Notes: a model not told the origin generated them from the letters alone. A stretch of DNA of 64,000 bases from JAJDAT01 sp964570665 (GCA_964570665.1 CAZMZH010000001.1:434001-498000); one strand, 5' to 3'; positions 8,389 through 17,535 are shown, counted from the stretch's first letter. Numbers and translations are program-made.

Positions 8389-9344
8389 TGAGACGCCTCA
8401 TTCCAACCTTAATAGCTTTTATTTTCTTTTTTGGAGCAAATTTGAGTAACGCCCAAGGTTTGGGAACATGGGAAATTTTATCGCCAACGCCAACCGCTAG
8501 AACCGAAGCCGCAGTGGCTATACTAGATCAAAAAATTTACATTATTGGAGGTTTTTCTCCACAAGGAATAACAGATAACGTCGAAATTTTAGATTTAACC
8601 ACCGGCGAATGGTTCGAAGGAGCTCCACTCCCAGAACCAAGGCATCATGCCGCCATTGCGGTAGCCGGAGGCCAAGTTTATGTAATAGGAGGTTTTACTT
8701 CCGGATTATGGACTCCAACATCCGACGTATTTGCCTATGATCCAAATTCCAACCAATGGACTCAAAAAACGTCTATGCCAACTGCCCGCGGAGCTTTAGC
8801 GGCGGGAACCGTTGATGGAAAAATTTTCGTAGTAGGTGGAGCGTATAAAAAAAACTTCCGTTTAATTAATACAAACGCTAATGAAATGTACGATCTAGAA
8901 TCAGACCAATGGGTCTCATTAGCTCCTTTGCCCACCGCGCGCGATCATTTAACCGTTTCAACCATTAATGGAAAAGTTTACGCCATTGGCGGTCGGATCA
9001 ATGTGGATTACAACCAAAATTTGGATACAAATGAAGCTTTTAATCCCGAAACAAATAGTTGGTCCACGCTATCTCCACTACCAACAGCTCGTAGCGGTAT
9101 TACATCGCAAGTTTTATTTGGAAATATATTTGTACTGGGCGGTGAATCTGCAGAGAGAACTTTTTCAGAAAATGAGGCTTACAATCCTGAAACAAATAAT
9201 TGGGAAATAATGGAACCAATGCCAAAAGGACAACACGGATTAGGCTCGTCCGTTCATGAAAACCAACTTCATGTCCTAACGGGCGGGCCTAATCCGGGAG
9301 GAGGGGGTAGCGAATTTCACGCCGTGTTTGAATTAGAGCCTTAA
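8388..9344 (+). CDS. Secreted Kelch-repeat beta-propeller protein
   Basis: The 318-residue product opens with a signal peptide (MRRLIPTLIAFIFFFGANLSNAQ; cleavage probably after SNA). The rest is built from about six Kelch units of about 48 residues, each with a GG pair after a hydrophobic strand (YIIGG, YVIGG, FVVGG, YAIGG, FVLGG, HVLTGG) and a Trp near the unit end (TGEWFEG, SNQWTQK, SDQWVSL, TNSWSTL, TNNWEIM). It should fold as a periplasmic or outer-surface beta-propeller used for protein or sugar binding. No catalytic galactose-oxidase residues are evident. Its ATG overlaps the kdsA stop (TAATG), so the two are translationally coupled, an unusual partner for kdsA. Function beyond the fold is unknown. 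Confidence 0.85.
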   Translation: MRRLIPTLIAFIFFFGANLSNAQGLGTWEILSPTPTARTEAAVAILDQKIYIIGGFSPQGITDNVEILDLTTGEWFEGAPLPEPRHHAAIAVAGGQVYVIGGFTSGLWTPTSDVFAYDPNSNQWTQKTSMPTARGALAAGTVDGKIFVVGGAYKKNFRLINTNANEMYDLESDQWVSLAPLPTARDHLTVSTINGKVYAIGGRINVDYNQNLDTNEAFNPETNSWSTLSPLPTARSGITSQVLFGNIFVLGGESAERTFSENEAYNPETNNWEIMEPMPKGQHGLGSSVHENQLHVLTGGPNPGGGGSEFHAVFELEP

Positions 9345-9352
9345 TATATTTT

Positions 9353-9370
9353 TTACAGGTTAAACCTGTT
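9353..9370. terminator. Short dyad after the Kelch gene
   Basis: The palindrome ACAGGTTAAACCTGT lies just after the Kelch stop codon. The stem is short and the downstream T content modest, so termination is only plausible. Confidence 0.35.
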
Positions 9371-9389
9371 AATTCTTTAGTAATCGAAC

Positions 9390-9497
9390 CGGTGGCACGC
9401 CCGGATAAATTAATTCCCTGGTAAAAAATAATTCATCCGGGGTAAGGAGTTGTGCCTGTCCGAATCTTCAGTCATATATAAAGCAAGGGGCGTGCCA
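9390..9497. repeat. Nested inverted repeats, possible structured RNA or palindromic element
   Basis: GGCACGCCC (9394-9402) is repeated in inverse at 9488-9496 (GGGCGTGCC). Inside it, CCGGATAAATTA (9401-9412) pairs with TAATTCATCCGG (9429-9440) at 11 of 12 positions, and GGCAC (9394-9398) can alternatively pair with GTGCC (9452-9456). The stretch is more GC-rich than its surroundings. It sits between convergent genes. It may be a palindromic dispersed repeat or a small RNA. Confidence 0.45.
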
Positions 9498-9636
9498 AAA
9501 TAAAATTAAACCCAAAAAAACATTCCAAGTCCTTTTATTTATAATGACTTACAGGAAATCGCTTTTTTCCGCCTTCCTCTTAAAAACAAGCTCTCTACGG
9601 AAAAAATGACTCAAAGTTGTCAAAATTTTCCCCACT

Positions 9637-10407
9637 TTATAAATTTAAGATAAATTTTTCCAGAAATTCAGTCATGTTTTTGACGGCTTTGGGAATTTGA
9701 GACTTTAAAGACACAGCGATGGGTATTAAAGAAGGGTTTGTTAATATGTACCAACCGGCTTTCATTTTAGAAACGTTGCCGTTTTCATCGAAACAGGGGG
9801 CAAAATTAGCTAACTCTTGATCGACCGAATCCGATATAACTCTAATGGAAACTAAAGACACTGATCTTTGGTTAGCCACTTGCAATAAAGCAGATGTTTC
9901 CATATCAACGCCTAAAGCCGCGCTGCGGATTCCCAATTCTTTTTTCCCCTCTGGAATACAAACCGCTTCATCGGAAGTGATTAATGGACCGCTATGCACT
10001 GCAAATGAAAATGCGCTCGACATTTCTTTTGCCTTAAAAATCTCTATAGCATTTAAAGGCAATCCAGTATTAATTGCATAATCCTTATCATTTGCCCTGT
10101 AAGCGACGTCAATCACGGTATCGGCAATTAAAACATCTCCAAGTTTTAAATCCGTTTGCAGTCCTCCCGCTAATCCGCAGGAAATAGTCAATGCAGGAGA
10201 ATAAGTTTCAAGGACTTTTTCAAATACATCGCGAGCTCGTTTTTTTCCTACGCCAGATTGAACAACTAAAACTTGGCGTCCAAGCCAAGTTCCTAAAAAT
10301 CCTTTCGCGTGACCAAACGCTAAACGATCGCTAATTTTCATTCGCCCTTTAATCAGCGCGGCTTCTTCTTTCATTGCCGCCATAATACAAATCAAGGAAT
10401 TCGTCAT
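9637..10407 (-). CDS. Nucleoside phosphorylase-family protein (MTA/SAH nucleosidase-like)
   Basis: A 256-residue PNP/UDP-phosphorylase superfamily enzyme. Supporting motifs are the start ICIMAAMKEEAAL, the strand-loop VQSGVGKKRA, SCGLAGGL with LKLGDVLIAD, and GVDMETSALLQVA followed by SIRVISDSVD, which contains the family's Met-Glu ribose-binding pair and the catalytic Asp. Close relatives are 5'-methylthioadenosine/S-adenosylhomocysteine nucleosidases and hopanoid-associated phosphorylase HpnG; the sequence alone does not separate these. A nucleosidase role would fit with mtnA at 20.4 kb, which works on the methionine-salvage pathway, although mtnA normally follows a phosphorylase or kinase route. 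The neighbour downstream of it on the same strand reads away toward the Kelch gene, so it appears to be a single transcription unit with the exported protein gene upstream. Confidence 0.8.
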   Translation of the reverse strand: MTNSLICIMAAMKEEAALIKGRMKISDRLAFGHAKGFLGTWLGRQVLVVQSGVGKKRARDVFEKVLETYSPALTISCGLAGGLQTDLKLGDVLIADTVIDVAYRANDKDYAINTGLPLNAIEIFKAKEMSSAFSFAVHSGPLITSDEAVCIPEGKKELGIRSAALGVDMETSALLQVANQRSVSLVSIRVISDSVDQELANFAPCFDENGNVSKMKAGWYILTNPSLIPIAVSLKSQIPKAVKNMTEFLEKFILNL

Positions 10408-10441
10408 TTTTAAATTTAATTAGCGTCCCAATTTCTCTACT

Positions 10442-11023
10442 TCATTTTTGAAGTTTATTTTTATTCACTAACTGTTTGGTCAAACAAGTGATTTGACCTA
10501 TTATTTCGGGGTTTTCGCCTGGATTATGCGCATATTCAAAATTTATAGATACTTGTATATTGCAAGACCGAATGCTTTCTCTTAAAGGATCGGAAATTTC
10601 ATAAGCTCCATTGGAAGTGAGTTCGCCAGAGACTTGTAAAAAATTTCCCGACTCTTGAGGAATCTCCCAAGCGGCGGTTCCTTCATAAACAAAACTAACT
10701 TTAGCCATGCAACCATTCGCAAAGGTAACATTATAAGGAGAATTTTTTACCGGACGTTGGGAAGGTTCGCCGAAACGATTCTTTGCGATATCAAAAGCTT
10801 GATCGTCTATAACGCCACGGATAGCAATCGTTGACGATTTCATAATGTGCTTATCCGCATTCTCCACTCTAACATCAACCTTGATTTGCGCTTTTTCGTT
10901 TCTATCCTCTTGCAAGCAGGGCGGTAATTCTTTCACCTGATCCATCCCCTCCACTAAGTTAGGCAACACTCCTAATAAAAACAACGCAATCGCTATCGAA
11001 ATATTAAGCGAGTTTACTTTCAT
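10442..11023 (-). CDS. Exported protein of unknown function
   Basis: A 193-residue protein with a signal peptide (MKVNSLNISIAIALFLLGVLPNLVEG). I chose the ATG at 11023 because GGGAGG lies seven bases upstream and the signal peptide starts there; an ATG 16 codons earlier would put extra polar residues before the signal. The mature part is beta-rich with three or four cysteines (PPCLQE, NGCMAK, RSCNIQ, ITCLTK), which may pair as disulfides in the periplasm. I recognise no family. It lies 34 bases upstream of the nucleosidase gene in the same direction and may be cotranscribed with it. Confidence 0.65.
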   Translation of the reverse strand: MKVNSLNISIAIALFLLGVLPNLVEGMDQVKELPPCLQEDRNEKAQIKVDVRVENADKHIMKSSTIAIRGVIDDQAFDIAKNRFGEPSQRPVKNSPYNVTFANGCMAKVSFVYEGTAAWEIPQESGNFLQVSGELTSNGAYEISDPLRESIRSCNIQVSINFEYAHNPGENPEIIGQITCLTKQLVNKNKLQK

Positions 11024-11310
11024 TGTTCTACCTCCCAAAAGAAGGTTTATTTTTGGAAAAATTGATATCAATTGGACTCTTTTTCTAATACTTTGATGGA
11101 CTGGCTTTTAATTTTATTCTTAATTTACAAAATAAGCGCTTTGGGATCGTTAGACGTTTAATACTTTAAAACATAGAGCTTTTTTTACTTTGGTTTCTAC
11201 TTTAAGCGGTCTAAAAATAAATTAACCGGTCAGTTAAGATCAAAAGAACTTGTATCTATTCATTTTTTAACTATGATAAATAAAAAATCAAAATTTACTT
11301 TGGATTAATT
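11024..11310. promoter_or_regulatory. Divergent intergenic region
   Basis: This AT-rich gap separates the exported protein (minus) from the HD-GYP regulator (plus) and should contain promoters for both. I see no strong palindrome and no coding potential. Confidence 0.35.
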
Positions 11311-12372
11311 GTGCCAGAAAAACCACTCATTCTAATAGTAGACGATTTGGATAGGAATCGAAACCTACTGCAACAATACATCAATGACCTTGGATACCAA
11401 ACCGCCCTTGCCAACAATGGATTAGAAGCGTTAGCTTTGATAAAAGATCATCCGCCAGATCTTATCTTACTTGATATGAAGATGCCTATTATGGATGGTT
11501 ATGAAACATTGGATCAACTTAAATCAGATTCAAAATTTCTCCATATTCCCGTTATCATGATATCTGCGTATGGAGAATTAGAAAATGTAATCCCCTGTAT
11601 AAAACGCGGGGCGGTTGACTATCTAACCAAACCATTTGAATCTGTCCTTTTGGAAGCGAGGATCGAATCGGCTCTCTCACTTAAAAAACTGCGCGATCAT
11701 GAAGAAGAATATCGAAAAAAAATTGAAAATTACTCCATCCAACTTGAAAGCGAAACTTTAAAACGAACATCCTCATTATCTCAGACACAGTTGAGACTAA
11801 TTCATCGTTTGGGCCACGCTTCCGAGTATAAGGACAATGAAACCGGAATGCACGTTGTTAGAATCAGTCATTATTGCTCAAAAATTGGCGAAGCGTTTGG
11901 ATGGGCAAAAGAATCCTGCGAGTTGATCTATAATGCAAGTCCATTACATGACGTTGGAAAAATAGGAATTCCCGACCAAATATTATTAAAACCTGAAAAA
12001 TTAAGCCATGATGAGTGGGAAATCATGAAAACCCACACCACCATTGGAGCCAATATCCTAAGAGGTGAAGGTTCCGAATTAGAAACTATGGCAAAAAAAA
12101 TTGCATTAACTCATCATGAAAAATGGGATGGCACGGGGTATCCTGAAGGACTTAAAGAAGAAGATATCCCTATTGAGGGTCGGATAGTTGCCATCGCCGA
12201 TGTTTTTGACAATCTAACTTCCGAACGCCCCTTTAAAGAAAAATGGCCTATAGAAAGCGCAGTAGATTTTATTGAAAATGCTAGCGGAACGGCCTTCGAA
12301 CCTGAAATGGTTAAACATTTTTTAAAAATCTTGCCGGATATTATTGAAATTAAAAGTGAGTACCCAAGTTAG
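11311..12372 (+). CDS. Response regulator with HD-GYP c-di-GMP phosphodiesterase domain
   Basis: A 353-residue protein of the RpfG type. Residues 5-125 form a receiver with acidic residues Asp11-Asp12, phospho-acceptor Asp55 in LILLDMKMP and Lys in TKPF. After a coiled-coil linker, residues about 165-345 are an HD-GYP domain: GMHVVRISHY, HDVGKIGIPD (the HD metal ligands), KTHTTIGANIL, HHEKWDGTGYPEG (the GYP loop) and AIADVFDNLTS. It should linearise cyclic di-GMP when phosphorylated. Translation begins with GTG. The partner kinase is not adjacent; the receiver-PAS gene converges from the other side, with 25 bases between the two stops. It may act opposite the receiver-GGDEF protein at 47.3 kb. 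Confidence 0.9.
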   Translation: MPEKPLILIVDDLDRNRNLLQQYINDLGYQTALANNGLEALALIKDHPPDLILLDMKMPIMDGYETLDQLKSDSKFLHIPVIMISAYGELENVIPCIKRGAVDYLTKPFESVLLEARIESALSLKKLRDHEEEYRKKIENYSIQLESETLKRTSSLSQTQLRLIHRLGHASEYKDNETGMHVVRISHYCSKIGEAFGWAKESCELIYNASPLHDVGKIGIPDQILLKPEKLSHDEWEIMKTHTTIGANILRGEGSELETMAKKIALTHHEKWDGTGYPEGLKEEDIPIEGRIVAIADVFDNLTSERPFKEKWPIESAVDFIENASGTAFEPEMVKHFLKILPDIIEIKSEYPS

Positions 12373-12397
12373 TCTAAAAAATTGGAATCCACTGTAT

Positions 12398-13228
12398 TTA
12401 AATAGTTAACGTCGCTATACACAAAGTTCCCAGGAAATTCTTTTCTATATCGTTTTTAAACGCATCTTCGTCGGAAACATCCCAAATACCTACAGCATAA
12501 ACCGTAAACTTTCGCGACTCCATATGTTCAAAAATAGTAGAACTTGGGTTGACTTTAAAAACCACTTCCAGGTCGCTCGTTGCCAAAGGCCCTACATACT
12601 TCGTCGCCATTTCATCTATAATTCCGTCTTTATCTTCCGACTCTATTAGCTCATTAATAAATCGTCCTATTAATTCTTCGGGCTCGTACCCCATGAGCTT
12701 AAAAGCGGCGTTTGCAAAAGTAATTTTGCGATCTTCGTCCAACTTAAATATTAACTCCGGAATCTTTTCTACAATGGTATGGTAAGTTTTTTCGCTTTCC
12801 GCAATTTTTAGTAATAGCTCTTCTTTTTCCCTTTGAGCTATTCTGAGGCTTATTTGCGTTTCCACTCGAGCTATCAATTCTTCATGTTGGAACGGTTTAG
12901 TAACATAATCTATCGCTCCCAACTTAAATCCTTTAACAATATCTTCGTTTTCTGTTTTTGCCGTTAAGAAGATAATGGGAATATCTTTTGTAGCGTCGTC
13001 GCCTTTCACCTGCCGACATACTTCATAACCATCGATTCCAGGCATCATAATATCAAGAAGAATTAAGTCTGGACGCGCCTTTTTTAGGACCTTTAATGCC
13101 ATTTCTCCAGATAATGCCACCAAAATCTCAAAACCTTGCTCTGTAAGCGTCTCGGATAAAACGTCAACATTCGCTTTTGTATCGTCTACAATAAGAATTT
13201 TCATCTTTTGTGGGACAGGATCGCCCAT
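12398..13228 (-). CDS. Receiver-PAS regulator without an effector domain
   Basis: A 276-residue protein. Residues 9-130 are a receiver with Asp15-Asp16, phospho-acceptor Asp59 in LILLDIMMPG, Thr in FLTAK and Lys in TKPF. A helical linker (KEELLLKIAESEK) leads to a PAS domain at about 145-255 (IVEKIPELIFKLDEDRKITFAN, MGYEPEELIG). There is no kinase, HTH, GGDEF or HD-GYP output, so it should act by protein-protein contact or by sensing through PAS. ATG at 13228 has AAGGGG nine bases upstream; the receiver proper begins at the next Met (MKILIVDD). Convergent with the HD-GYP gene. Confidence 0.85.
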   Translation of the reverse strand: MGDPVPQKMKILIVDDTKANVDVLSETLTEQGFEILVALSGEMALKVLKKARPDLILLDIMMPGIDGYEVCRQVKGDDATKDIPIIFLTAKTENEDIVKGFKLGAIDYVTKPFQHEELIARVETQISLRIAQREKEELLLKIAESEKTYHTIVEKIPELIFKLDEDRKITFANAAFKLMGYEPEELIGRFINELIESEDKDGIIDEMATKYVGPLATSDLEVVFKVNPSSTIFEHMESRKFTVYAVGIWDVSDEDAFKNDIEKNFLGTLCIATLTI

Positions 13229-13381
13229 TTTCGTTTACCCCTTCTATTTAAATAAAAAAAACTTCTCCATATTATTTTTTTATTAATTCTAGGATAATTC
13301 AATCTTATCAAATTTTTTCAAACATTTACCCAATTACTTAGATAAATTACCCTTATACAAATTATCCCTTAACTCCTACTC

Positions 13382-14776
13382 ATGGCAAAATTAAAATTAA
13401 AAATCCCTATTCGGCGCGGTGACAAATTAGAACTCGAAGTTGAGACATTAGCGTCCAGCGGCGATGGAATTGCTCGTTTTGAAGGATACACCATTTTCGT
13501 TCCTCAAGGAGCGCCAGGCGATTTAATATCTGCCTATATCGAGAAAACTACCCCACGGTTTGGAGTCGCTAGAATTCTCGAAATGGTCTCTCCTTCAAAA
13601 GATAGAATAGAACCCTCCTGTCCCGTCTTTCCAAAGTGCGGGGGTTGTAAATTACAGTTTCTTCCTTATGAAAAGCAAACGGACTTTAAAGTTCAGGTTT
13701 TAAAAAACGATTTGCAACGGATTGGAAAAGTTGATTTTTTAGAAGACATCAGGATTCTACCCGCAGAGTCTCCTATTGCGTGCAGAAATAAAGCGTCTTT
13801 TGCGGTCCAAAAAACCGCAAATTCTAAAAATATAAAAATTGGATTTTATCGTCATGGAACGCATGAAGTCGTCGATTCATCAGTTTGCGAAGCATTACAA
13901 CCTCCTTTAAATCAAACTAAGGAAATCATCCGCAACCAATTAGACAACTTAGGGTTGTCTGTTTATGACGAAAAACGGCATAAAGGGTTTTTGCGAGGAA
14001 TCAGCGTCCGCAGCTCTCTTCATAATGGAGAAACATTAGTCGGATTTGTTACAACCAGAGGTAAATTTCCTAAAGGCTTTATTGAACAAACAGCCGAAAA
14101 AATTATCCAAGCAAATATCCGACTCGTGGGCATTGGACAAAACATCAATTCAAAAAAAACAAACGTAATTTTAGGAACCAATAATCGGACCTTATGGGGT
14201 AACAACTATATAGAAGAACAATTAGGGGATCTAAAATTCCGACTGTCTTTACCCTCTTTTTTCCAAGTAAACAGCCTCCAGGCAAAAAACTTATACGAAC
14301 TCGTAGAAAGTTGGGTCGGCTTGGAGGGCGATATAGTCGTAGACGCTTATAGCGGCGTTGGAACGATTGCCCTATGGTTGGCAAGAAAAGGCAGATCTGT
14401 AATTGGAATCGAAGAATTTGAAAATGCGATTGAGGACGCTAATATCAGCGCAAAATTAAATAACATCGATTCATGTAAATTCCTAACTGGAACCGTTGAA
14501 TACTGTATGAAAGAGCTTATTTCCGGCCCTCTCATTGACGCCATCATAGTCGACCCGCCGCGAAAAGGCTGCTCTCCAGAGGTTATAGAGTCAATGCTTC
14601 AATTGGCTCCTAAAAAAATTGTTTATATATCCTGTAATCCTTCTACACTTGCGCGCGACTTAAGTAAAATTTGCGAAAAAAATTACCAAATCACAAAAAT
14701 TTACGCGATTGATATGTTTCCACAAACGTCGCATATCGAGTCGGCCGTTCTTTTAACAAATATTGTAAATTTATAA
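13382..14776 (+). CDS. rlmD: 23S rRNA (uracil-5-)-methyltransferase, RlmD/RumA family
   Basis: A 464-residue SAM-dependent RNA m5U methyltransferase. An N-terminal TRAM domain (residues about 10-70: LELEVETLASSGDGIAR, GAPGDLISAYI) precedes an iron-sulfur cluster site in CPVFPKCGGCKLQF. The catalytic part carries the SAM site DAYSGVGTIALWL, the DPPRKGC loop, and YISCNPSTLARDL with the nucleophilic Cys. In the family it methylates U1939 or U747 in 23S rRNA; which one cannot be told, and the archaeal/bacterial RlmCD variants do both. The gene stands alone on this strand, 150 bases before the cyclic-nucleotide-binding kinase. Confidence 0.85.
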   Translation: MAKLKLKIPIRRGDKLELEVETLASSGDGIARFEGYTIFVPQGAPGDLISAYIEKTTPRFGVARILEMVSPSKDRIEPSCPVFPKCGGCKLQFLPYEKQTDFKVQVLKNDLQRIGKVDFLEDIRILPAESPIACRNKASFAVQKTANSKNIKIGFYRHGTHEVVDSSVCEALQPPLNQTKEIIRNQLDNLGLSVYDEKRHKGFLRGISVRSSLHNGETLVGFVTTRGKFPKGFIEQTAEKIIQANIRLVGIGQNINSKKTNVILGTNNRTLWGNNYIEEQLGDLKFRLSLPSFFQVNSLQAKNLYELVESWVGLEGDIVVDAYSGVGTIALWLARKGRSVIGIEEFENAIEDANISAKLNNIDSCKFLTGTVEYCMKELISGPLIDAIIVDPPRKGCSPEVIESMLQLAPKKIVYISCNPSTLARDLSKICEKNYQITKIYAIDMFPQTSHIESAVLLTNIVNL

Positions 14777-14795
14777 AACTTTGATTTTTGGGAAA

Positions 14796-14822
14796 TTAAG
14801 TATTGCCATGGGCATTACTTAA
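14796..14822. repeat. 27-base palindrome after rlmD
   Basis: TTAAGTATTGCC, a three-base centre and GGCATTACTTAA form a near-perfect dyad (one mismatch). There is no T run, so an operator for the following kinase gene is as likely as a terminator for rlmD. Confidence 0.4.
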
Positions 14823-14930
14823 CTTTATACTTTTCCTACACAACACATTGTTTTATATAAGAGTTTAAGTTTTCGAATAACCAATACGGTCAATAATAGG
14901 TCCTATTGACAGATTTACCAGCGAGGCCCA

Positions 14931-16061
14931 TTGGACGTTAAACGAAAAATTGAAATGTTACGACAAATGGATTTGTTCGAAGCTCTGGACGAAGCTATTT
15001 TGGAGCAACTTGCGACACATTGCCGAGAATTTTCTTTAGAGCCCGACGAACCTTTGTTCGAAGAAAATACTTTGGAAACCGCCATGTATTTGATTCTTTC
15101 CGGGGACCTACTAGTTTTCAAGGGAGTCAAACAAATTGCCGTGTTAAGCGAGGGGCACTACGTTGGCGAGATGTCTTTAATCGAATCTAAACCCCGGTCG
15201 GCCTCTACAAAGGCTATTTCTCAATGCTTATTGCTGGAAATTTCCGAAGTTCAATTCAATAAATATCTTGCCACAGAACCCAAAGCCCTGATTTCAATCA
15301 TTCGGACCCTATGTTCTAGAATTAGAACAGATCTTGCAGTAATGGCCAACGATTTGCAAAAAGCGAATATTTTTACGCACGATATAAAAAACTGTTTAAC
15401 GCCTCTTGGGTTAGTTGAAATGTATCTAGAAGATTTGATCGAAGCCTATTCCGGACTCAATGGTCAAAGAAAAAGAGCTGGAGTGGAAGATCTTGAAAAA
15501 AGCTTTGAAGTCATGGACATTGTTAAAAATAATTTAACGACTATGATCAATCAAAGTTTAATGAACGCAAAAAAAATCAAAGTCGACTATCAAAAGAGTT
15601 CGCACAACGTAATGGAATTAATACGAGAAACGCTCGAACAAGTGGCTTGCCATAAAAACCTTGAACAGAAAAAAATCGAAATTTCGGACTTTGACGAAAC
15701 CGTTCAATGGACAGTTAACTTTCTCGATATTAAACGCGTTATTCAGAATACGGTCATTAATGCCGGCTACGTAACGGATAAAGGCGGAACTATCAAAGTC
15801 GATGTCCAATCTATTGACGAATCTGTTCAGGTTAGCATTACAGATTACGGATGCGGTATTCCAGAAAACATACAACCAATGCTTTTGAAAGAATCGATAA
15901 CGACTAAAGGCGACGAAGGAAATGGCTTGGGTTTGCTTTCCTGCCGGGAAATCATCCAAGACCTCCATGGCGGAAAATTTTGGTTTAAATCAAAGGTAGG
16001 AGAAGGGACTACATTTTTTTTTACGATTCCTGAAAAAGAATCGGAAGCTATCAAGAAATAA
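14931..16061 (+). CDS. Cyclic-nucleotide-binding-domain histidine kinase
   Basis: A 376-residue soluble sensor kinase. Residues about 10-125 form a cNMP-binding (Crp/EF-hand-like) domain: MYLILSGDLLVF, GHYVGEMSLIE, KPRSASTKA. Residues 145-235 are the dimerisation/phospho-acceptor region with His150 in FTHDIKNCLTPLG, and 260-370 the HATPase_c domain (VIQNTVINAG, DYGCGIPENI, GNGLGLLSCREI). It has no membrane helix. The combination suggests cyclic nucleotide controls autophosphorylation; many CNBDs bind no nucleotide, so this is inferred. Translation begins at TTG with GCGAGG upstream; no ATG is nearby. The stop lies seven bases from the asnS stop on the other strand. Confidence 0.85.
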   Translation: MDVKRKIEMLRQMDLFEALDEAILEQLATHCREFSLEPDEPLFEENTLETAMYLILSGDLLVFKGVKQIAVLSEGHYVGEMSLIESKPRSASTKAISQCLLLEISEVQFNKYLATEPKALISIIRTLCSRIRTDLAVMANDLQKANIFTHDIKNCLTPLGLVEMYLEDLIEAYSGLNGQRKRAGVEDLEKSFEVMDIVKNNLTTMINQSLMNAKKIKVDYQKSSHNVMELIRETLEQVACHKNLEQKKIEISDFDETVQWTVNFLDIKRVIQNTVINAGYVTDKGGTIKVDVQSIDESVQVSITDYGCGIPENIQPMLLKESITTKGDEGNGLGLLSCREIIQDLHGGKFWFKSKVGEGTTFFFTIPEKESEAIKK

Positions 16062-16068
16062 AAGTCCC

Positions 16069-17469
16069 CTAGAAACCCGCATGCTTTGGCGTTCGCGGAA
16101 ATGGAATAACATCCCGAATATTCTCCATCCCAGTTACAAATTGAACTAATCTTTCAAATCCCAATCCAAACCCCGAGTGAGGAGCGGAGCCAAACTTCCG
16201 CAATTCCAAATACCAATAATATTCGTCGGCGTCAATTCCCTTTTCTTTCATCCTATCCAAAAGAATTTGATAATCGTCTTCCCTTTGGCTTCCGCCAATA
16301 ATTTCGCCAAGTTGCGGAACTAAAACATCCATAGCGCGAACGGTTTTGCCGTCGTCGTTAACCTTCATATAAAACGGTTTAATTTTTTCTGGGTAGTTAA
16401 AAACAATTACCGGTTTCTTGAACTTTTTTTCCGTTAAATAACGCTCGTGTTCGGATTGCAAATTTTCGCCCCATTCAACCGGATACTGAAATTTTTCGCC
16501 AGATTTTAGCAATATATCCACCGCCTCGGTATACGATATTTTTTCAAAATCCGACTCCAAAACATGGCGCAAACGCTCAATCAAGGATTTATCGATTCTC
16601 AAATTAAAAAACTCCATATCGTCGGCGCAAGATTCAAGAGCGTCTTTTAAAAGGTATTTAATAAACTCTTCAGCTAACCCCATATCGTCATCTAAATCAT
16701 AGAAAGCCATTTCTGGCTCGACCATCCAAAACTCCGCCAAATGCCTACTTGTATTAGAGTTTTCCGCGCGAAAAGTAGGTCCAAAAGTATAAATTTCGCC
16801 CAGAGCCATCGCGTAAATTTCACCTTCCAGCTGACCGCTAACCGTCAATCCCGTTTTCTTTCCAAAAAAGTCCTGGGAATAATCTATTGTTTTATTTTCA
16901 ATAGGAGGATTTGCAATATCCAAAGTCGTAACTTGAAATAGCTCGCCAGCGCCCTCGCAGTCGCTAGAGGTGATTATAGGCGTGTGCAAATAAACAAAAT
17001 CACGTTCCTTGAAAAACTGGTGAATAGAGTGAGCCAATCGATTACGGACACGCATTACCGCACCAAAGGTATTTGTTCTCGGACGCAGATGTGAAATCGT
17101 TCGCAAATACTCGAACGAATGTCGCTTCTTTTGCAAAGGAAACTCTTCCGCATCGGCAACGCCATAAACAGTTACGTCTTTTGCCTGGATCTCGACAGAC
17201 TGACCTTTACCGGGAGAAAGAGTCAACTTCCCTTCCACTGATAGACAGGCTCCAGTAGTAAGCTTTTCCGCAATATCGGCATAGCAAGTCAACGAATGAT
17301 CGACAATGATTTGAATATTTTTAATAGTCGAACCGTCGTTAAGTTCTATAAAAGAAAAACCGCCTTTCGAGTCTCTTTTAGTTCTTATCCAACCATTAGC
17401 CGTTACATTTTCGCGTTCGGTCGTTTGGATTAATAGATCTTTTATCTTTTCTCGTTTTTTTAAGCTCAT
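16069..17469 (-). CDS. asnS: Asparaginyl-tRNA synthetase
   Basis: A class IIb aminoacyl-tRNA synthetase of 466 residues, the normal length for AsnRS. An OB-fold anticodon-binding domain lies at residues 15-115 (TANGWIRTKRDSKGGFSFIELNDGS), followed by the catalytic core with motif 1 (FVYLHTPIITSSDCEGAGELF), motif 2 (GPTFRAENSNTSRHLAEFWM), and motif 3 (GFGLGFERLVQFVTG). The C-terminus NIRDVIPFPRTPKHAGF is the AsnRS signature. It attaches asparagine to tRNA-Asn, so this organism need not rely on transamidation for Asn-tRNA. It is transcribed away from the DegT gene on the same strand, with about 65 bases between. Confidence 0.96.
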   Translation of the reverse strand: MSLKKREKIKDLLIQTTERENVTANGWIRTKRDSKGGFSFIELNDGSTIKNIQIIVDHSLTCYADIAEKLTTGACLSVEGKLTLSPGKGQSVEIQAKDVTVYGVADAEEFPLQKKRHSFEYLRTISHLRPRTNTFGAVMRVRNRLAHSIHQFFKERDFVYLHTPIITSSDCEGAGELFQVTTLDIANPPIENKTIDYSQDFFGKKTGLTVSGQLEGEIYAMALGEIYTFGPTFRAENSNTSRHLAEFWMVEPEMAFYDLDDDMGLAEEFIKYLLKDALESCADDMEFFNLRIDKSLIERLRHVLESDFEKISYTEAVDILLKSGEKFQYPVEWGENLQSEHERYLTEKKFKKPVIVFNYPEKIKPFYMKVNDDGKTVRAMDVLVPQLGEIIGGSQREDDYQILLDRMKEKGIDADEYYWYLELRKFGSAPHSGFGLGFERLVQFVTGMENIRDVIPFPRTPKHAGF

Positions 17470-17535
17470 CGTTAATTTAATTTATCAACTACTCGAGTTA
17501 TTAAGGAAAAAGAGCGCTTAGTAAGCGTCGTTCTT

